Assembly: GCF_026627925.1 (NCBI RefSeq)
Contig: NZ_JAPNLE010000009.1
Span: 1,860,001-1,924,000, forward strand
Length of the DNA: 64,000 nucleotides
Reading direction: 5' to 3'
Origin: Cupriavidus sp. D39
GTDB taxonomy: Bacteria > Pseudomonadota > Gammaproteobacteria > Burkholderiales > Burkholderiaceae
Below, piece after piece: positions 12,924-23,030 of this stretch. Made by a program: the position numbers and the translations under genes. The first letter of the stretch is position 1. The number at the start of each line of letters is the position of its first letter. The notes beneath the pieces were generated by a model. That model was given only the letters and a program-made list of their open reading frames with translations, searched no databases and had not been told where the DNA came from.

Positions 12924-13691
12924 ATGACGCTAAATCCACGCCAGACCGCCCTGCTGGAAGAGGTTCGCAGCCAGGGCTTCGCTTCCATCGACGAACTTGC
13001 GCGCAAGTTCGGGGTGACCCTGCAGACCGTACGCCGGGACGTCAACCTGCTGGCTAAAGGCGGCATGCTGGCGCGCTTTCACGGTGGCGTGCGGGTGGAG
13101 GGCTCCACGGTGGAGAACATCGCCTATCGCCAGCGCCAAGGGCTCAATGCCGAGGGCAAGGCCCGCATTGCGCGGGCGGTGGCCAGCGCCGTGCCCGAGG
13201 GTTGCTCGTTGATCCTGAATATCGGCACCACGGTCGAGGAAATCGCGCGCGAGCTGATGCATCACCGCGGCCTGCGCGTGATCACCAACAACCTGAACGT
13301 GGCGAGCATCCTGGCCGACAACCCCGATTGCGAAGTGATCGTCGCCGGCGGCGTGCTGCGCTCGCGCGACCGCGGCATCGTGGGCGAGGCCACGGTGGAG
13401 TTCATCAGCCAGTTCAAGGTGGATATCGGCCTGATCGGCATCTCGGGCATCGAGGCCGACGGCACGCTGCGCGACTACGACTTTCGCGAAGTGAAGGTAG
13501 CGCGGACCATCATCGAGCATTCGCGCGAAGTCTGGCTGGCGGCGGACGCCAGCAAGTTCAACCGGCAGGCCATGGTGGAACTGGCGCACGTCTCGGAGAT
13601 CGACCGGCTCTTTACCGACCAGCCGCTGAAGCCGCCGTTCGAGAGCATGCTGGAAGAAAGTGGAGTGCGCTGTGTGGTCGCGCAGGCCTGA
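12924..13691 (+). CDS. glpR: DeoR-family glycerol-3-phosphate regulon repressor
   Basis: A 255-residue DeoR-type repressor. The N-terminal HTH is QGFASIDELARKFGVTLQTVRRDVNLLAKGG (about residues 15-45), followed by the DeoR sensor domain with NIGTTVEEIAREL and DIGLIGISGIEADGTLRDYD (sugar-phosphate binding region). GlpR proteins bind glycerol-3-phosphate. Its position, divergent from the glycerol transport operon and beside glpK/glpD, supports the name. No ribosome-binding site is seen before ATG 12924. Confidence 0.9.
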   Translation: MTLNPRQTALLEEVRSQGFASIDELARKFGVTLQTVRRDVNLLAKGGMLARFHGGVRVEGSTVENIAYRQRQGLNAEGKARIARAVASAVPEGCSLILNIGTTVEEIARELMHHRGLRVITNNLNVASILADNPDCEVIVAGGVLRSRDRGIVGEATVEFISQFKVDIGLIGISGIEADGTLRDYDFREVKVARTIIEHSREVWLAADASKFNRQAMVELAHVSEIDRLFTDQPLKPPFESMLEESGVRCVVAQA

Positions 13692-13782
13692 GAGCGGCCA
13701 GCCACGGCGCCGGCTCCCCTGCGGGCGAGGCGGTGCCGGCGCGACTGGCGCCGGGCACCGGGTGGAGGGCTTGCTTGCGGGA

Positions 13783-14649
13783 TTACTTGAAAACGACGGT
13801 CTTGTGGCCGTTGAGCAGGATGCGGTGCTCGGCATGCCATTTGACGGCACGCGCCAGCGCCACGCATTCCACGTCGCGCCCCACCGCGGTGAGCTGCTCG
13901 GGGTCCATGCTGTGATCCACGCGCTCGATTTCCTGCTCGATGATCGGGCCTTCGTCCAGCGCAGCCGTCACGTAGTGGGCGGTGGCGCCGATCAGCTTCA
14001 CGCCGCGGTCATGCGCCTGGTAGTAGGGCTTGGCGCCCTTGAAGCTGGGCAGGAACGAGTGATGGATATTGATGGCGCGGCCGGCCAGCTTGCGGCACAG
14101 GTCGTCGGACAGCACCTGCATGTAGCGCGCCAGCACCACCAGGTCGATGTTCTGCTCGCGCACGATCTCGAACACCTTGTTCTCCTGCGCGGCCTTCTGC
14201 TCGGCCGAGGCGTTCATCATCGGCAGGTGGAAGAATGGGATATCGTACGACGCGGCGAGCTGGTAGAAATCGCGGTGGTTCGACACGATGGCGGCGATCT
14301 CCACCGGCAGGCCGCTGGCCTTGGCGCGGAACAGCAGGTCGTTCAGGCAATGGCCGATCTTCGACACCATGATCATCACGCGCGGCTTGACGCTGGCATC
14401 GAACAGGTCCCACTGCATGGCGAACTGATCGCCGATCGGCGCGAAGGCGGTCTTCAGCGTGGCCAGGTCCGGGCCGCCGGCGGCCGGCGTGAAATGCACC
14501 CGCATGAAAAAGCGGCCGGTGAATTCATCGCCGAACTGGTCGGAGTCGACGATATTGCAGCCGTGCTGGAACAGCAGGCCCGAGACGGCGTGGACGATGC
14601 CCGGCTGGTCCGGGCAGGAAATGGTGAGAATGAATCCGGTATTGCTCAT
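13783..14649 (-). CDS. purU: Formyltetrahydrofolate deformylase
   Basis: Hydrolyses 10-formyl-THF to formate and THF, balancing one-carbon units and feeding formate to purine synthesis. The 288-residue protein has an N-terminal ACT domain (TISCPDQPGIVHAVSGLLFQ, residues 9-28) and a C-terminal formyltransferase fold with the catalytic cluster SNHRDF, INIHHSFLPSFKGAKPY and IGATAHYVTAALDEGPII. Length is normal. It ends convergent with glpR and lies 29 bp downstream of the NUDIX gene, so the two may be cotranscribed. Confidence 0.95.
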   Translation of the reverse strand: MSNTGFILTISCPDQPGIVHAVSGLLFQHGCNIVDSDQFGDEFTGRFFMRVHFTPAAGGPDLATLKTAFAPIGDQFAMQWDLFDASVKPRVMIMVSKIGHCLNDLLFRAKASGLPVEIAAIVSNHRDFYQLAASYDIPFFHLPMMNASAEQKAAQENKVFEIVREQNIDLVVLARYMQVLSDDLCRKLAGRAINIHHSFLPSFKGAKPYYQAHDRGVKLIGATAHYVTAALDEGPIIEQEIERVDHSMDPEQLTAVGRDVECVALARAVKWHAEHRILLNGHKTVVFK

Positions 14650-14678
14650 CGTGTGTGGTTGTGTCTAGTGCGCGCCGA

Positions 14679-15538
14679 TCAAGGGCGGGGGCTGCCGGGG
14701 GCGCTCCAGCCGCGGCGGTTGAGCGCATCCAGCGTCACCAGGGTCGCGTCGACCGTCATGGCGCCATCCGCCATGATAGCAAGCAATGCCTCCGGCTCGA
14801 TACGCCGGTGCTCGGCCACCTCCCCGTCGCGGTTATGCGGCACGAAATCCGGCGGCAGCAACAGGTCGTACACGTACACGGCCTCCCACTGCACGCCCTC
14901 GGGGATTTCACGCAGCACTTCGATCACGCCATGGGCTTCGGCGCGCTGCGCCAGTTCGGGCGCAATGCCTGACTCCTCGTCGCACTCGCGCACCAGCGTG
15001 GCGAGCGGATCGCTGCCGTGCGGCATGCCGCCGGCTACCAGGTTGTCCCACATGCCGGGGTCGACCGCCTTGGCGGCGCTGCGCCGCGAAATCCACAGCG
15101 CGCGATCGCCGGCAATGACGCCGTTCATGTGCGAGGCAAAGGTCAGCAGCCCGAGAAAGCGCGCCGCCGCGCGCTCGATCACCGCGAAGGCCGGCGCCGC
15201 GAGTTCCGGCGTGACGGCGAACAGCTCGTCGCGCCAGCCGCGCACATGGCCGGCATCCGCCAGCCAGTGCGCCAGCACCTTCAGCGCGGCGCTGCGAGCG
15301 GGGCATCGCCACAGTCCGGCAGCAGCGCCACGCTGCCATCGCGCGGCTCGCCCAGCACGGCCGGCACCGCGTCCTGCGCGCGCAGGATGCGCGCATGCAC
15401 GCGCGGCAGCCAGCCCACCTGGCGGCCTTCCACAGTCAGGCGCAAATGCGCGCCGGCATCGAAACGGCTGCGCGCCGCAAGCGAAGCGGCAACGCGGGAC
15501 ACGACGGGGTTCTGGCTGGCGGGCAAGGTATCGGACAT
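14679..15538 (-). pseudogene. NUDIX hydrolase with DUF4743-like N-terminus, frame broken by one lost base
   Basis: From ATG 15538 the N-terminal part (MSDTLPASQNPVVSR ... VALLPDCGDAP) reads to a GGGG run at 15300-15303. The rest continues in the next frame (RSAALKVLAHWLADAG ... to 14679). One extra C on the coding strand gives 286 residues (860 bp present). The C-terminal part holds a Nudix box, GGMPHGSDPLATLVRECDEESG, with the REx2EE-G core intact but the usual earlier Glu not evident. This architecture resembles DUF4743/NUDIX proteins (thiamine-diphosphate phosphatase-like), but the substrate is unknown. It is divergent from glpK. Confidence 0.78.
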
Positions 15539-15616
15539 GAAGGATCCTGGCGGCCGGCAAGGCACGCCTGCAATGGTTAATGCAATGGTAAAAGCAGTCA
15601 ATCCAGGACAAGACGC

Positions 15617-17179
15617 ATGAAGCAAAATCAGCCTTCGGGCCTGCCGCAATTCGTGCTGGCGCTCGACCAGGGCACCAGCAGCTCGCGCGCGATCCTGTTC
15701 GATCACGCCGGCAACGTGGCACAGGTCGCGCAGCGCGAATTTCGCCAATATTACCCGCACCCCGGCCATGTCGAGCACGATCCCTACGAGATCTGGCAGT
15801 CGCAGCTGGCGGTGGCGCACGCCGTGCTGAACGACGCCGGCGTCGCGGCCAGCCAGGTGAGCGCCATCGGCATCACCAACCAGCGCGAGACCACCGTGCT
15901 GTGGGACCGCCAGACCGGCGAGCCCATCGGCCGCGCGCTGGTCTGGCAGGATCGCCGCACCGCGCCGATGTGCGAGGCGCTGCAGGCCGACGGCCACGGC
16001 GAGCTGTTCCGCGACAAGACCGGCCTGATCATCGACGCCTACTTCTCCGGCACCAAGCTGCGCTGGATGCTGGACAACACCGAGGGCGCGCGCGAACGCG
16101 CGGCGCGTGGCGAGCTGGCGTTCGGCACGGTCGACAGCTGGCTGATCTGGCAGTTGACGGACGGCAAGCGCCACGTCACCGATGTCTCCAACGCGTCGCG
16201 CACGATGCTGTTCAACATCCACACCTTCCAGTGGGACGATGCCCTGCTCGACCTGCTGGACATCCCACGCAGCTTGCTGCCCGAGGTGGTGCCCTCCAGC
16301 GGCGAGGTGGCGCGCACGGCGCTGCGGCTGTTTGGCGCCCAGATCCCGATTGCGGGCATCGCCGGCGACCAGCAGGCCGCCACCTACGGGCAGGCCTGCC
16401 TGTCGCCGGGCATGGCCAAGAACACCTACGGCACGGGCTGCTTCCTGCTGATGAACACGGGATCGCAGCCGGTCACTTCGCATAATCGCCTGCTCACCAC
16501 CATTGGCTGGCAACTGGGCGGCGCCACGACTGCCGCCAGCCGCACGCAATATTGCCTGGAAGGCGGCGTGTTCATGGGCGGCGCCACCATCCAGTGGCTG
16601 CGCGACGGGCTGCAGATCATCAACAGCGCGCCCGAGGTGGAGCCGCTGGCGCGCCAGTGCGACGATACCGAAGGCGTGGTGCTGGTGCCGGCCTTTGCCG
16701 GCCTGGGCGCGCCGCACTGGGACCCGTTCGCGCGCGGCACGCTGGTCGGCCTCACACGCGGCACCGGACGCCCGCACATTGCGCGCGCCGCGCTGGAGTC
16801 GATCGCGCTGCAGAGCGTGGACGTGCTGGACGCCATGCAAAAGGACGCCGGCATCTCGCTGGCCGAGCTGCGCGTGGACGGCGGCGCGTCGCGCAGCGAC
16901 CTGCTGATGCAGATGCAGGCCGATCTGCTCGGCACGGCCGTGGTCCGCCCGCGCGTGACCGAGACCACCGCGCTTGGCGCCGCCTACCTGGCGGGACTGG
17001 CCACCGGCTACTGGAGCGGCGAGGACGAGATCGCCAGCCAGTGGCAGGTGGAGCATCGCTTCGAGCCCAACCTGTCGGCCGATGCGCGCGAATACCGGCT
17101 CTGGCGCTGGCATCGCGCGGTAGAGCGCGCACGCGACTGGGCGCGGGAGGACGGCGCGCCACCGCATTCGGCAAACTGA
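15617..17179 (+). CDS. glpK: Glycerol kinase
   Basis: FGGY-family kinase making sn-glycerol-3-phosphate from glycerol and ATP in the cytoplasm. The 520-residue protein is slightly longer than usual (about 500) owing to its C-terminal tail. Key blocks are [16 protein letters not shown] (ATP-binding start), [20 protein letters not shown], the glycerol-site WQDRR, and [17 protein letters not shown]. It lies 75 bp before glpD on the same strand and presumably forms an operon with it. Glycerol kinases of this length work as dimers or tetramers; regulation by fructose-1,6-bisphosphate or EIIA cannot be judged here. Confidence 0.97.
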   Translation: MKQNQPSGLPQFVLALDQGTSSSRAILFDHAGNVAQVAQREFRQYYPHPGHVEHDPYEIWQSQLAVAHAVLNDAGVAASQVSAIGITNQRETTVLWDRQTGEPIGRALVWQDRRTAPMCEALQADGHGELFRDKTGLIIDAYFSGTKLRWMLDNTEGARERAARGELAFGTVDSWLIWQLTDGKRHVTDVSNASRTMLFNIHTFQWDDALLDLLDIPRSLLPEVVPSSGEVARTALRLFGAQIPIAGIAGDQQAATYGQACLSPGMAKNTYGTGCFLLMNTGSQPVTSHNRLLTTIGWQLGGATTAASRTQYCLEGGVFMGGATIQWLRDGLQIINSAPEVEPLARQCDDTEGVVLVPAFAGLGAPHWDPFARGTLVGLTRGTGRPHIARAALESIALQSVDVLDAMQKDAGISLAELRVDGGASRSDLLMQMQADLLGTAVVRPRVTETTALGAAYLAGLATGYWSGEDEIASQWQVEHRFEPNLSADAREYRLWRWHRAVERARDWAREDGAPPHSAN

Positions 17180-17254
17180 GCGCGGGCTGACCACCGCACG
17201 CGCCACATACGTATCAGCATCACCGCGACACGCATTCGCATCAAACAAGGAATC

Positions 17255-18858
17255 ATGCAGACACTGCACACTCCCATCCTGCCGCCCGACCGCGCCACCC
17301 TGCTCGCCACCCTCGAGCGCGAGCCGAAGTGGGATGTCATCGTCATCGGCGGCGGCGCCACCGGCCTGGGCACGGCGGTGGACGCCGCCTCGCGCGGCTA
17401 CCGCACGCTGCTGGTGGAAGCCGCCGACTTCGCCAAGGGCACCTCCAGCAAGGCCACCAAGCTGGTCCACGGCGGCGTGCGCTACCTCGCGCAGGGCAAT
17501 ATCGGCCTGGTGCGCGAGGCGCTGCATGAGCGCGGCCTGCTGGCCCGCAACGCGCCGCACCTGGTGTGGCCGCTCGGTTTCGTGGTGCCGGCCTACCAGC
17601 TGTTCGACCAGCCCTTCTACGGCATCGGCCTGAAGCTTTACGACATGCTGGCCGGCGGGCTCAACCTGTCCGGCAGCCGCTGGCTCAACCACCGCGAAAC
17701 GCTGGCGGCGGCACCGACCCTGGCCGAGCACGTGGGCGGGCGGCCCTGCGCGGCGGCAACCTGTATTTCGACGGGCAGTTCGATGACGCCCGCCTGGCCA
17801 TCGCGCTGATGCGCACGCTGTTCGACGTGGGCGGCACGGCCATCAACTACCTGCGCGTGAGCGGGCTGTCGCAGCGCAACGGCGTGATCGACGGCGTCAC
17901 CGTGAAGGACGTGCTGGGCGACGCCAGCTTCGACCTGAAGGCGTCCTGCGTGATCAACGCCACCGGCGTGTGGGTCGATGCCGTGCGCCAGATGGAAGAC
18001 GGCCAGGCGCGCAGCATGGTGGCTCCCAGCCAGGGCGTGCACCTGACCTTGCCGCGCAGCTTCCTGCCCGGCGACCGTGCCATCCTGATCCCCAAGACCG
18101 ACGATGGCCGCGTGCTCTTCGTCGTCCCCTGGAACGGCCACACCATCATCGGCACCACCGATACGCCGCGCAAGGACCTGCCGCTGGAGCCGCGCGCCGG
18201 CGCCGACGATGTTGATTTCATCCTGGAGACCGCCACACGCTACCTCTCGCGCGCGCCAACCCGCGCCGACGTGACCAGCGTCTGGGCCGGCCTGCGCCCG
18301 CTGGTCAAGGCCACCGGCGAAGCCTCCACCGCCTCGCTCTCGCGCGAGCACACCATCCTGGTGTCCAAAGCCGGCCTGATCACCGTCACCGGCGGCAAGT
18401 GGACCACCTACCGCAAGATGGCCGAGGACGTGGTGGGCACGGCCATCCAGCGCCAGATGCTGCCGGCCGCGCCCTGCGTGACCGCGCAACTGCCATTGCA
18501 CGGCGCGCAAGGCTTGCCCGCGAAACTGACTGCGCCCGCCAGCGGCTCGCCGGACCGTTACTACGGCAACGAGGTCGGCATGCTGCACGCGCTGCCCGGC
18601 AACGAGGAAATGCTGGTGCCCGGCGCCGGGCTGACTGCTGCCCATGTGCGCTTTGCCGCGCGTTTCGAACTGGCACGGCGGGTCGAGGACGTGCTGGCAC
18701 GCCGCAATCGCGCGCTGTTCCTGGAAGCCAGCGCCGCCTGCGCGGCAGCACCCCGGGTGGCCGAGATTCTGGCCGAGGAGCACGGCCACGACGCCGCCTG
18801 GCAAGCGGCCGAGATAGCCAGCTTCCGGGAGCTGGCAAGCGGCTATATGCTGGCCTGA
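17255..18858 (+). pseudogene. glpD: Aerobic glycerol-3-phosphate dehydrogenase, frame broken by one lost base
   Basis: FAD-dependent membrane-associated enzyme oxidising glycerol-3-phosphate to dihydroxyacetone phosphate with electrons to quinone. The N-terminus has the dinucleotide-binding motif DVIVIGGGATGLGTAVDAAS and KGTSSKATKLVHGGVRYL, typical of GlpD. The frame breaks in GGGCGGGCGG (about 17736-17742); in the next frame the protein continues at once as LRGGNLYFDGQFDDARLAI and runs to 18858. One extra G gives 534 residues (1604 bp present, 1605 expected), the normal length. No other damage is seen, so this is most likely a base-calling error. It is cotranscribed with glpK. Confidence 0.92.
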
Positions 18859-18985
18859 GGGGCGGCACGCGGCAGGGATGCCACCCGGCCGCGCGTCCCG
18901 TGGGGAATACGGCGTCATGACCGGGTCTGCCTCATCAGCGTCTAGCGACCGAGCTAGCTACCGAGCTGGCTACCAAGGAAACCAC

Positions 18986-19384
18986 ATGCCTCTTCGTTCG
19001 CCCCTGCTTCACACCGCTACCCGCGCCACAACGCGCGTCACCACCTGCACCATCGCCGCCGCCATCGGCCTGGCCGCCGCCCCCGCCATGGCCAAGGCCG
19101 GCATCGACGGCGTGCGCTTCGACCCGCCCCGTACCGTGCGCTACCAGTGCGACGACGGCAAGCAGCTCACGGCGCGCTATTTCAATAGCACCGACAACCA
19201 GATCGCCATCCTGCGGCTGGACGGCAAGCCGTTGCTCTTTGCCAGCGTGCTGACCGGCTCGGGCGCCCGCTATGCGCATGGCGCCTATCTGTGGATCACC
19301 AAGGGCGACGAAGGCATGCTGCAGGACCTGACCAAGGGCGAGAGCGCGCCGCCGGCCTACGCCAACTGCCACGCCGCGAAATAG
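18986..19384 (+). CDS. MliC-like exported lysozyme inhibitor
   Basis: A 132-residue protein from ATG 18986 (AAGGAA upstream) with an N-terminal signal peptide (ending near APAMAKAG). The mature part has the C-type lysozyme inhibitor pattern: VRYQCDDGKQLTARYFN, followed by LRLDGKPLLFASVLTGSGARYAHG and a closing Cys (YANCHAAK); the Cys pair probably forms a disulfide. The family protects peptidoglycan from host lysozyme. No lipobox Cys is visible, so it is probably soluble in the periplasm rather than a lipoprotein. Confidence 0.75.
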   Translation: MPLRSPLLHTATRATTRVTTCTIAAAIGLAAAPAMAKAGIDGVRFDPPRTVRYQCDDGKQLTARYFNSTDNQIAILRLDGKPLLFASVLTGSGARYAHGAYLWITKGDEGMLQDLTKGESAPPAYANCHAAK

Positions 19385-19493
19385 GGCTCCCAGGCAGCGC
19401 CCAAGCAGCGCCCAAGCAGGTCATCGCCAGAACATTTTGGTGCTTGCGCCCTGGCCGAGCGATAATGCGGGTTATCGAATCAGGGAGAACACC

Positions 19494-19880
19494 ATGGACG
19501 AGATTGATGATCTGTCCGATCTGCCGATGCCCCGCTTTATCTGGGGCTTCGCGATCTTTACGCCCAAGGGCGGCGAGGTCATGCATGACGAATTTGAATA
19601 TCTGACCCACACCCGCGCGCCCCGCTTCACCTGCCGGGTGGTCGAACTGGAAGACATGCCGGTCGACAGCGAGGAAAGCGGCATCGACGGGCGCATCGTG
19701 CATTATGACGAGCCCGGCCGCCTGTTCTACATCTCCGACGCCGGCATCGCGCTGGTGAACTTTGAGCTGTTCGACAAAGTGCCGGAGAAGCAAAAACTCA
19801 AGAAAATCTGCGACGAAGCCATCGAAAACTGGATGCTTCGCCGCGATTTCCTCGACTCGGAAGAAGGCGAAGAGGACTGA
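19494..19880 (+). CDS. Conserved acidic protein of unknown function
   Basis: Not recognised. The start at 19494 has AGGGAG upstream and gives 128 residues. The protein is acidic (N-terminus MDEIDDLSDL, C-terminus LDSEEGEED), has no signal peptide or membrane segment, and carries FIWGFAIFTPKGGEVMHDEF and RLFYISDAGIALVNFELFDK. Probably cytoplasmic. It is a stand-alone gene 109 bp after the MliC-like gene. Confidence 0.7.
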   Translation: MDEIDDLSDLPMPRFIWGFAIFTPKGGEVMHDEFEYLTHTRAPRFTCRVVELEDMPVDSEESGIDGRIVHYDEPGRLFYISDAGIALVNFELFDKVPEKQKLKKICDEAIENWMLRRDFLDSEEGEED

Positions 19881-20138
19881 GCGCCCTTTGCTCCACCCTG
19901 GGGGATGACGGCCGCAGGCCGTGGTCCCCAGGAGCGGTCCCCGCGGCCGCTCCGTTCCATCCGCCCAGGCGTGCCTCGCCGCGGGCAACCGCGCTGCCCC
20001 GACGCGCTGCCCCGATTTTCTCCCCTCTCCATGCTCGTCAGCCCCTCCTACACCGCATGCGGAACGTGCCGGACATCGCGCCAGATCCGCGCTACCTATA
20101 GTGGAACCGTGGAAAACAGATAGGAAAGGAAGGAGATC

Positions 20139-20213
20139 ATGCCCTACATTCTCGCCTGGCTACTCGGTGTCCCCGCCTTTGTATTGCTGCTGATCTGGCT
20201 GTTCGTGCATTGA
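20139..20213 (+). CDS. Predicted 24-residue membrane microprotein
   Basis: AAGGAAGGAG five to six bases before the ATG is one of the strongest ribosome-binding sites in the window. The tiny ORF encodes MPYILAWLLGVPAFVLLLIW plus four residues, essentially a single transmembrane helix ending in a short polar tail. A strong terminator follows at 20280-20310. The RBS and terminator suggest it is real, although no function can be assigned. Confidence 0.55.
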   Translation: MPYILAWLLGVPAFVLLLIWLFVH

Positions 20214-20279
20214 GCGTTTGCCCTCGCTCAGACAGGAACGGCATCCGGGAGACAACCCCTGAATAAACCCCTGAACAGC

Positions 20280-20314
20280 AAAACGCCCGCTGAAACCCAG
20301 CGGGCGTTTTGTTT
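20280..20314 (+). terminator. Rho-independent terminator after the microprotein
   Basis: A 13-bp perfect stem AAAACGCCCGCTG / CAGCGGGCGTTTT with a 5-base loop and a following TGTTTG. It can serve both strands. Confidence 0.85.
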
Positions 20315-20409
20315 GCTTCCATCTTGCTACGGTCCTGCGTACCACACTGTTCGCGTGGACAAAAACGCACAAATCAGTGCTTCATGCCCACCCTGCCAGC
20401 GTGCTGCAA

Positions 20410-20694
20410 TCAGGCTGCCGCATCTTCCTGCGGCAGGCCGCGCTCCAGCGCCTCCTTCAGCAGGCCGCTCATGCCACCGGCATGCGCCGGTGCCAGTGCC
20501 TGCAGGCGCTTCACCAGTTCGGCATCCAGCTTGCAGGCAAACGGCACCAGGCCTTGTTCCTGGTCGAGCCGGCGCTGTTCGCGACGATCGACCTTGGCCG
20601 GGCCGGTATCACGGCCGGCACGGACTGCGGCGGACAGCTTCAGGCTGTTTGCGAGTTTCAACGCTTTGTTCTTTTCGAGGTCGGTCTTTTTCAC
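20410..20694 (-). CDS. Small basic protein, possibly ribbon-helix-helix-like
   Basis: Function not recognised. The GTG at 20694 is chosen because it begins a lysine-rich KKTDLEKNKALKLANSLKL stretch; upstream sequence reads as low-quality coding. The 94-residue product has a C-terminal segment FACKLDAELVKRLQALA followed by MSGLLKEALERGL that resembles a strand and two helices of RHH DNA-binding proteins. It shares the bidirectional terminator at 20280-20310 with the microprotein. Confidence 0.6.
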   Translation of the reverse strand: MKKTDLEKNKALKLANSLKLSAAVRAGRDTGPAKVDRREQRRLDQEQGLVPFACKLDAELVKRLQALAPAHAGGMSGLLKEALERGLPQEDAAA

Positions 20695-20833
20695 GGCTTG
20701 TTCCGCTAGAGTCTGTCTGGGGCGGTATTGTACGCAGGTCGGCGGGAGGGCTCGCCTTTGCGTCGCGCACACGGCGTGATACACGGCGTGATACCTCCTG
20801 CCCGGCCCCGCATTGCGTCACAGCGCCAGCCCG

Positions 20834-21061
20834 CTACTGCGCGTCCCTCACCTCGATCAAGTCCGCCGCCACCCGCTCGATCTCCGCGTAGACGGGAAGC
20901 GCCTCGTCGGGGCCGGTGCATCCGACGCCGGTCGCGCTGGATGCGTCCGCGCCGAGCGGATGAAAGACAAAGGCCATGCCTGGCTGCCACCTCGGATCGT
21001 TCTTCAGGCTTTCGTTGAGGATGGCCAGGTACTGGCTGCGAGTGAACACGTGTTTTGACAT
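20834..21061 (-). CDS. Small protein of unknown function (75 residues)
   Basis: Not recognised. GGAGGTG precedes ATG 21061. The product begins MSKHVFTRSQYLAILNESL and ends in ERVAADLIEVRDAQ, with a middle region rich in Gly and Ala (GADASSATGVGCTGPDEALP). No signal peptide or membrane segment. It is divergent from the serine hydrolase gene about 200 bp away. Confidence 0.6.
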   Translation of the reverse strand: MSKHVFTRSQYLAILNESLKNDPRWQPGMAFVFHPLGADASSATGVGCTGPDEALPVYAEIERVAADLIEVRDAQ

Positions 21062-21263
21062 CTTCACCTCCGATGATTTGTCGGGATCGTAGCATGGCGC
21101 GCGGCCCGATTCGGGTGAGCCTCGATTCACGCGCGCCCCCATGCGTGCGATGATCCCGTTGCATTTGCCGCAATTGAGCCCTTCCCGATGCAATATCGGT
21201 GCCTCATCGATGCCGCGTCGATAAGACATTGCCAAGACAACGATAAGACAAAGGACGAGACAA

Positions 21264-22535
21264 ATGATACGTAGCACTTTGCCGGTGCTGGCGGTCGCGC
21301 TGCTGGCCGCCTGCGCGGCCCCGGCCAACACGCAAAATGCCGCACCGCTCACGACCGGCTTCTCCGCCACGCAATTGGACAGCATGAGCGCACGCGTGCG
21401 TGCCGATGTCGAGCAAGGCCGCATTCCCGGCGCCGTGTACCTGGTCGCCCGCAACGGCAGCATCGTCAACACGCAGGCCATTGGCTGGCAGGACACGGCA
21501 CGCAAGGTGCCGATGCGCCCGGACTCGATCTTCCGCATCTACTCGATGAGCAAGCCGATCGTCTCGGTGGCGGTGATGATGATGGTCGAGGACGGCCGCG
21601 TACAGCTGGCCGACCCGGTGTCGAAGTACCTGCCCGAGCTCAAGGGCCTGCGCGTTGGCGTGGAGAAGACCGACGCTGCCGGCAAGCCTGTGCTGGAACT
21701 CGTGCCCGCCCAGCGCGAGATGACCGTGCAGGACCTGCTGCGCCACACCTCGGGCCTGACCTACGGCGTCTTCGGCAAGTCGCTGGTCAAGCAGGAATAC
21801 AAGCGCCTGGACGTGGACGCCACCGAACAAAGCAATACCGAATTCATCGCCCGTCTGGCCAAGGTGCCGCTGCAGTTCCAGCCCGGCACCACCTGGGAAT
21901 ACAGCCGCTCCACCGATGTGCTGGGCGCCCTGCTCGAGCGCGTGTCGGGCCAGACGCTGGCCAGGCATCTGCAGCAGCGGATCTTCACGCCATTGCAGAT
22001 GAAGGACACCGGGTTCTGGGTGCCACCGGCTCAGCAAGGCCGCATCGCGGAGCCCTTTGCCATCGATCCCGACAGCAAGGTGCCGGTCGGGCTGATCGAC
22101 GTACGCCGCGCCCCGAAGCTTGAATCGGGCGGCGGCGGCTTGGTGTCGACCGCGGCCGACTACTTCCGCTTTGCCCAGATGCTGCTCAATGGCGGCGAGA
22201 TCGACGGGGTGCGCCTGCTGTCGCCGAAGACGGTCGCCTACATGACGGCCGACCACCTTGGCACCATCGGCGCCCTTTCCCTGGCGCGCGGCGCGGCCTA
22301 CCTGCCGGGGCCGGGCTATGGCTTCGGCCTGGGTTTCGGCACACGCACGGGCACCGGCGAATCGGCCACGCCGGGATCGGTCGGGGACTACTACTGGGGC
22401 GGGGTCGGAGGCACCTATTTCTGAGTCGACCCGAAGGAGAAGACCGTGGCGATCTGGATGATGCAGGCGCCGGGGCAGCGCGAGTATTACCGCGCGTGGT
22501 TCAGGAACACGGTGTACAGCGCCATGACGCCGTGA
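21264..22535 (+). CDS. Beta-lactamase-family serine hydrolase with a premature stop
   Basis: Class C beta-lactamase/D,D-peptidase superfamily enzyme (often an esterase or peptidase). The N-terminus is a lipoprotein-type signal (LAVALLAACAAP; lipobox LLAAC). The catalytic SxxK is SMSKP (in FRIYSMSKPIVSV), the Tyr motif is probably YSRS in TWEYSRSTDVL, and the third motif lies near GGVGGTYF. Translation as read stops at TGA 22422-22424. Reading on in the same frame gives VDPKEKTVAIWMMQAPGQRE and more, ending at a second stop at 22533-22535, which exactly completes the family C-terminus. The TGA stands where relatives have Trp (TGG). This is a single substitution, unlike the single-base losses elsewhere. 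Confidence 0.82.
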
Positions 22536-22624
22536 TGCCGTGATGCCATAGCGCCGTGATGAAGCGCCGCTGTGGCAGCCCGCAGCCACAGCGGCTGGCG
22601 GCGCCTACCGCGCCCGACCGAACC

Positions 22625-22909
22625 CTACAGCGCAGTAACCGACTCGCCCGGCACCAGGCCGTTGATGATGTCCTCGCCGAACTTCACGGCACCGCGGCGC
22701 GCGGTGCCGATATTATCCCAGGGCGCGGCGCTGAGGCGGAACACGCGCGAGCGCTCGGTCCCCGGCTCATGCCCCTCGCGGCAAATCACCACCGACGCGT
22801 TGAAGCTGCGGTCCGGCCGGCGCTCGGGCCAGGTGCGTTCCGCCTGGTGGCGATAGATCAACGGGTAGAGATCGAAGCCCTTGTAGCGGGTGAAAGGTCC
22901 AGTGTCCAA
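22625..22909 (-). CDS. Conserved protein of unknown function
   Basis: Not recognised. A TTG start at 22909 is favoured because AGGGGAG lies five to six bases upstream; an ATG at 22969 would add an unlikely basic leader. The 94-residue product contains GPFTRYKGFDLYPLIYRHQA and RSFNASVVICREGHEPGTER, which looks like a compact cytoplasmic domain of a small conserved family. Stand-alone gene. Confidence 0.6.
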   Translation of the reverse strand: MDTGPFTRYKGFDLYPLIYRHQAERTWPERRPDRSFNASVVICREGHEPGTERSRVFRLSAAPWDNIGTARRGAVKFGEDIINGLVPGESVTAL

Positions 22910-23030
22910 CTTGCGCTCCCCTATTGATGGTGGATGGGTGGATGCGGCCTGCCGGCGCCGCGCTTCCACGATTTCGCCCCGCCCTGTTGCCGGGCGGTGT
23001 CGGCAATGACTTCAAACCGGTCAGCCAGCG

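Noticed and set aside
15281-17731. Long open frame antisense to glpK and glpD
   Set aside because: Only its last part (below 15538) is real, as the NUDIX N-terminus. The rest has shadow-frame composition.
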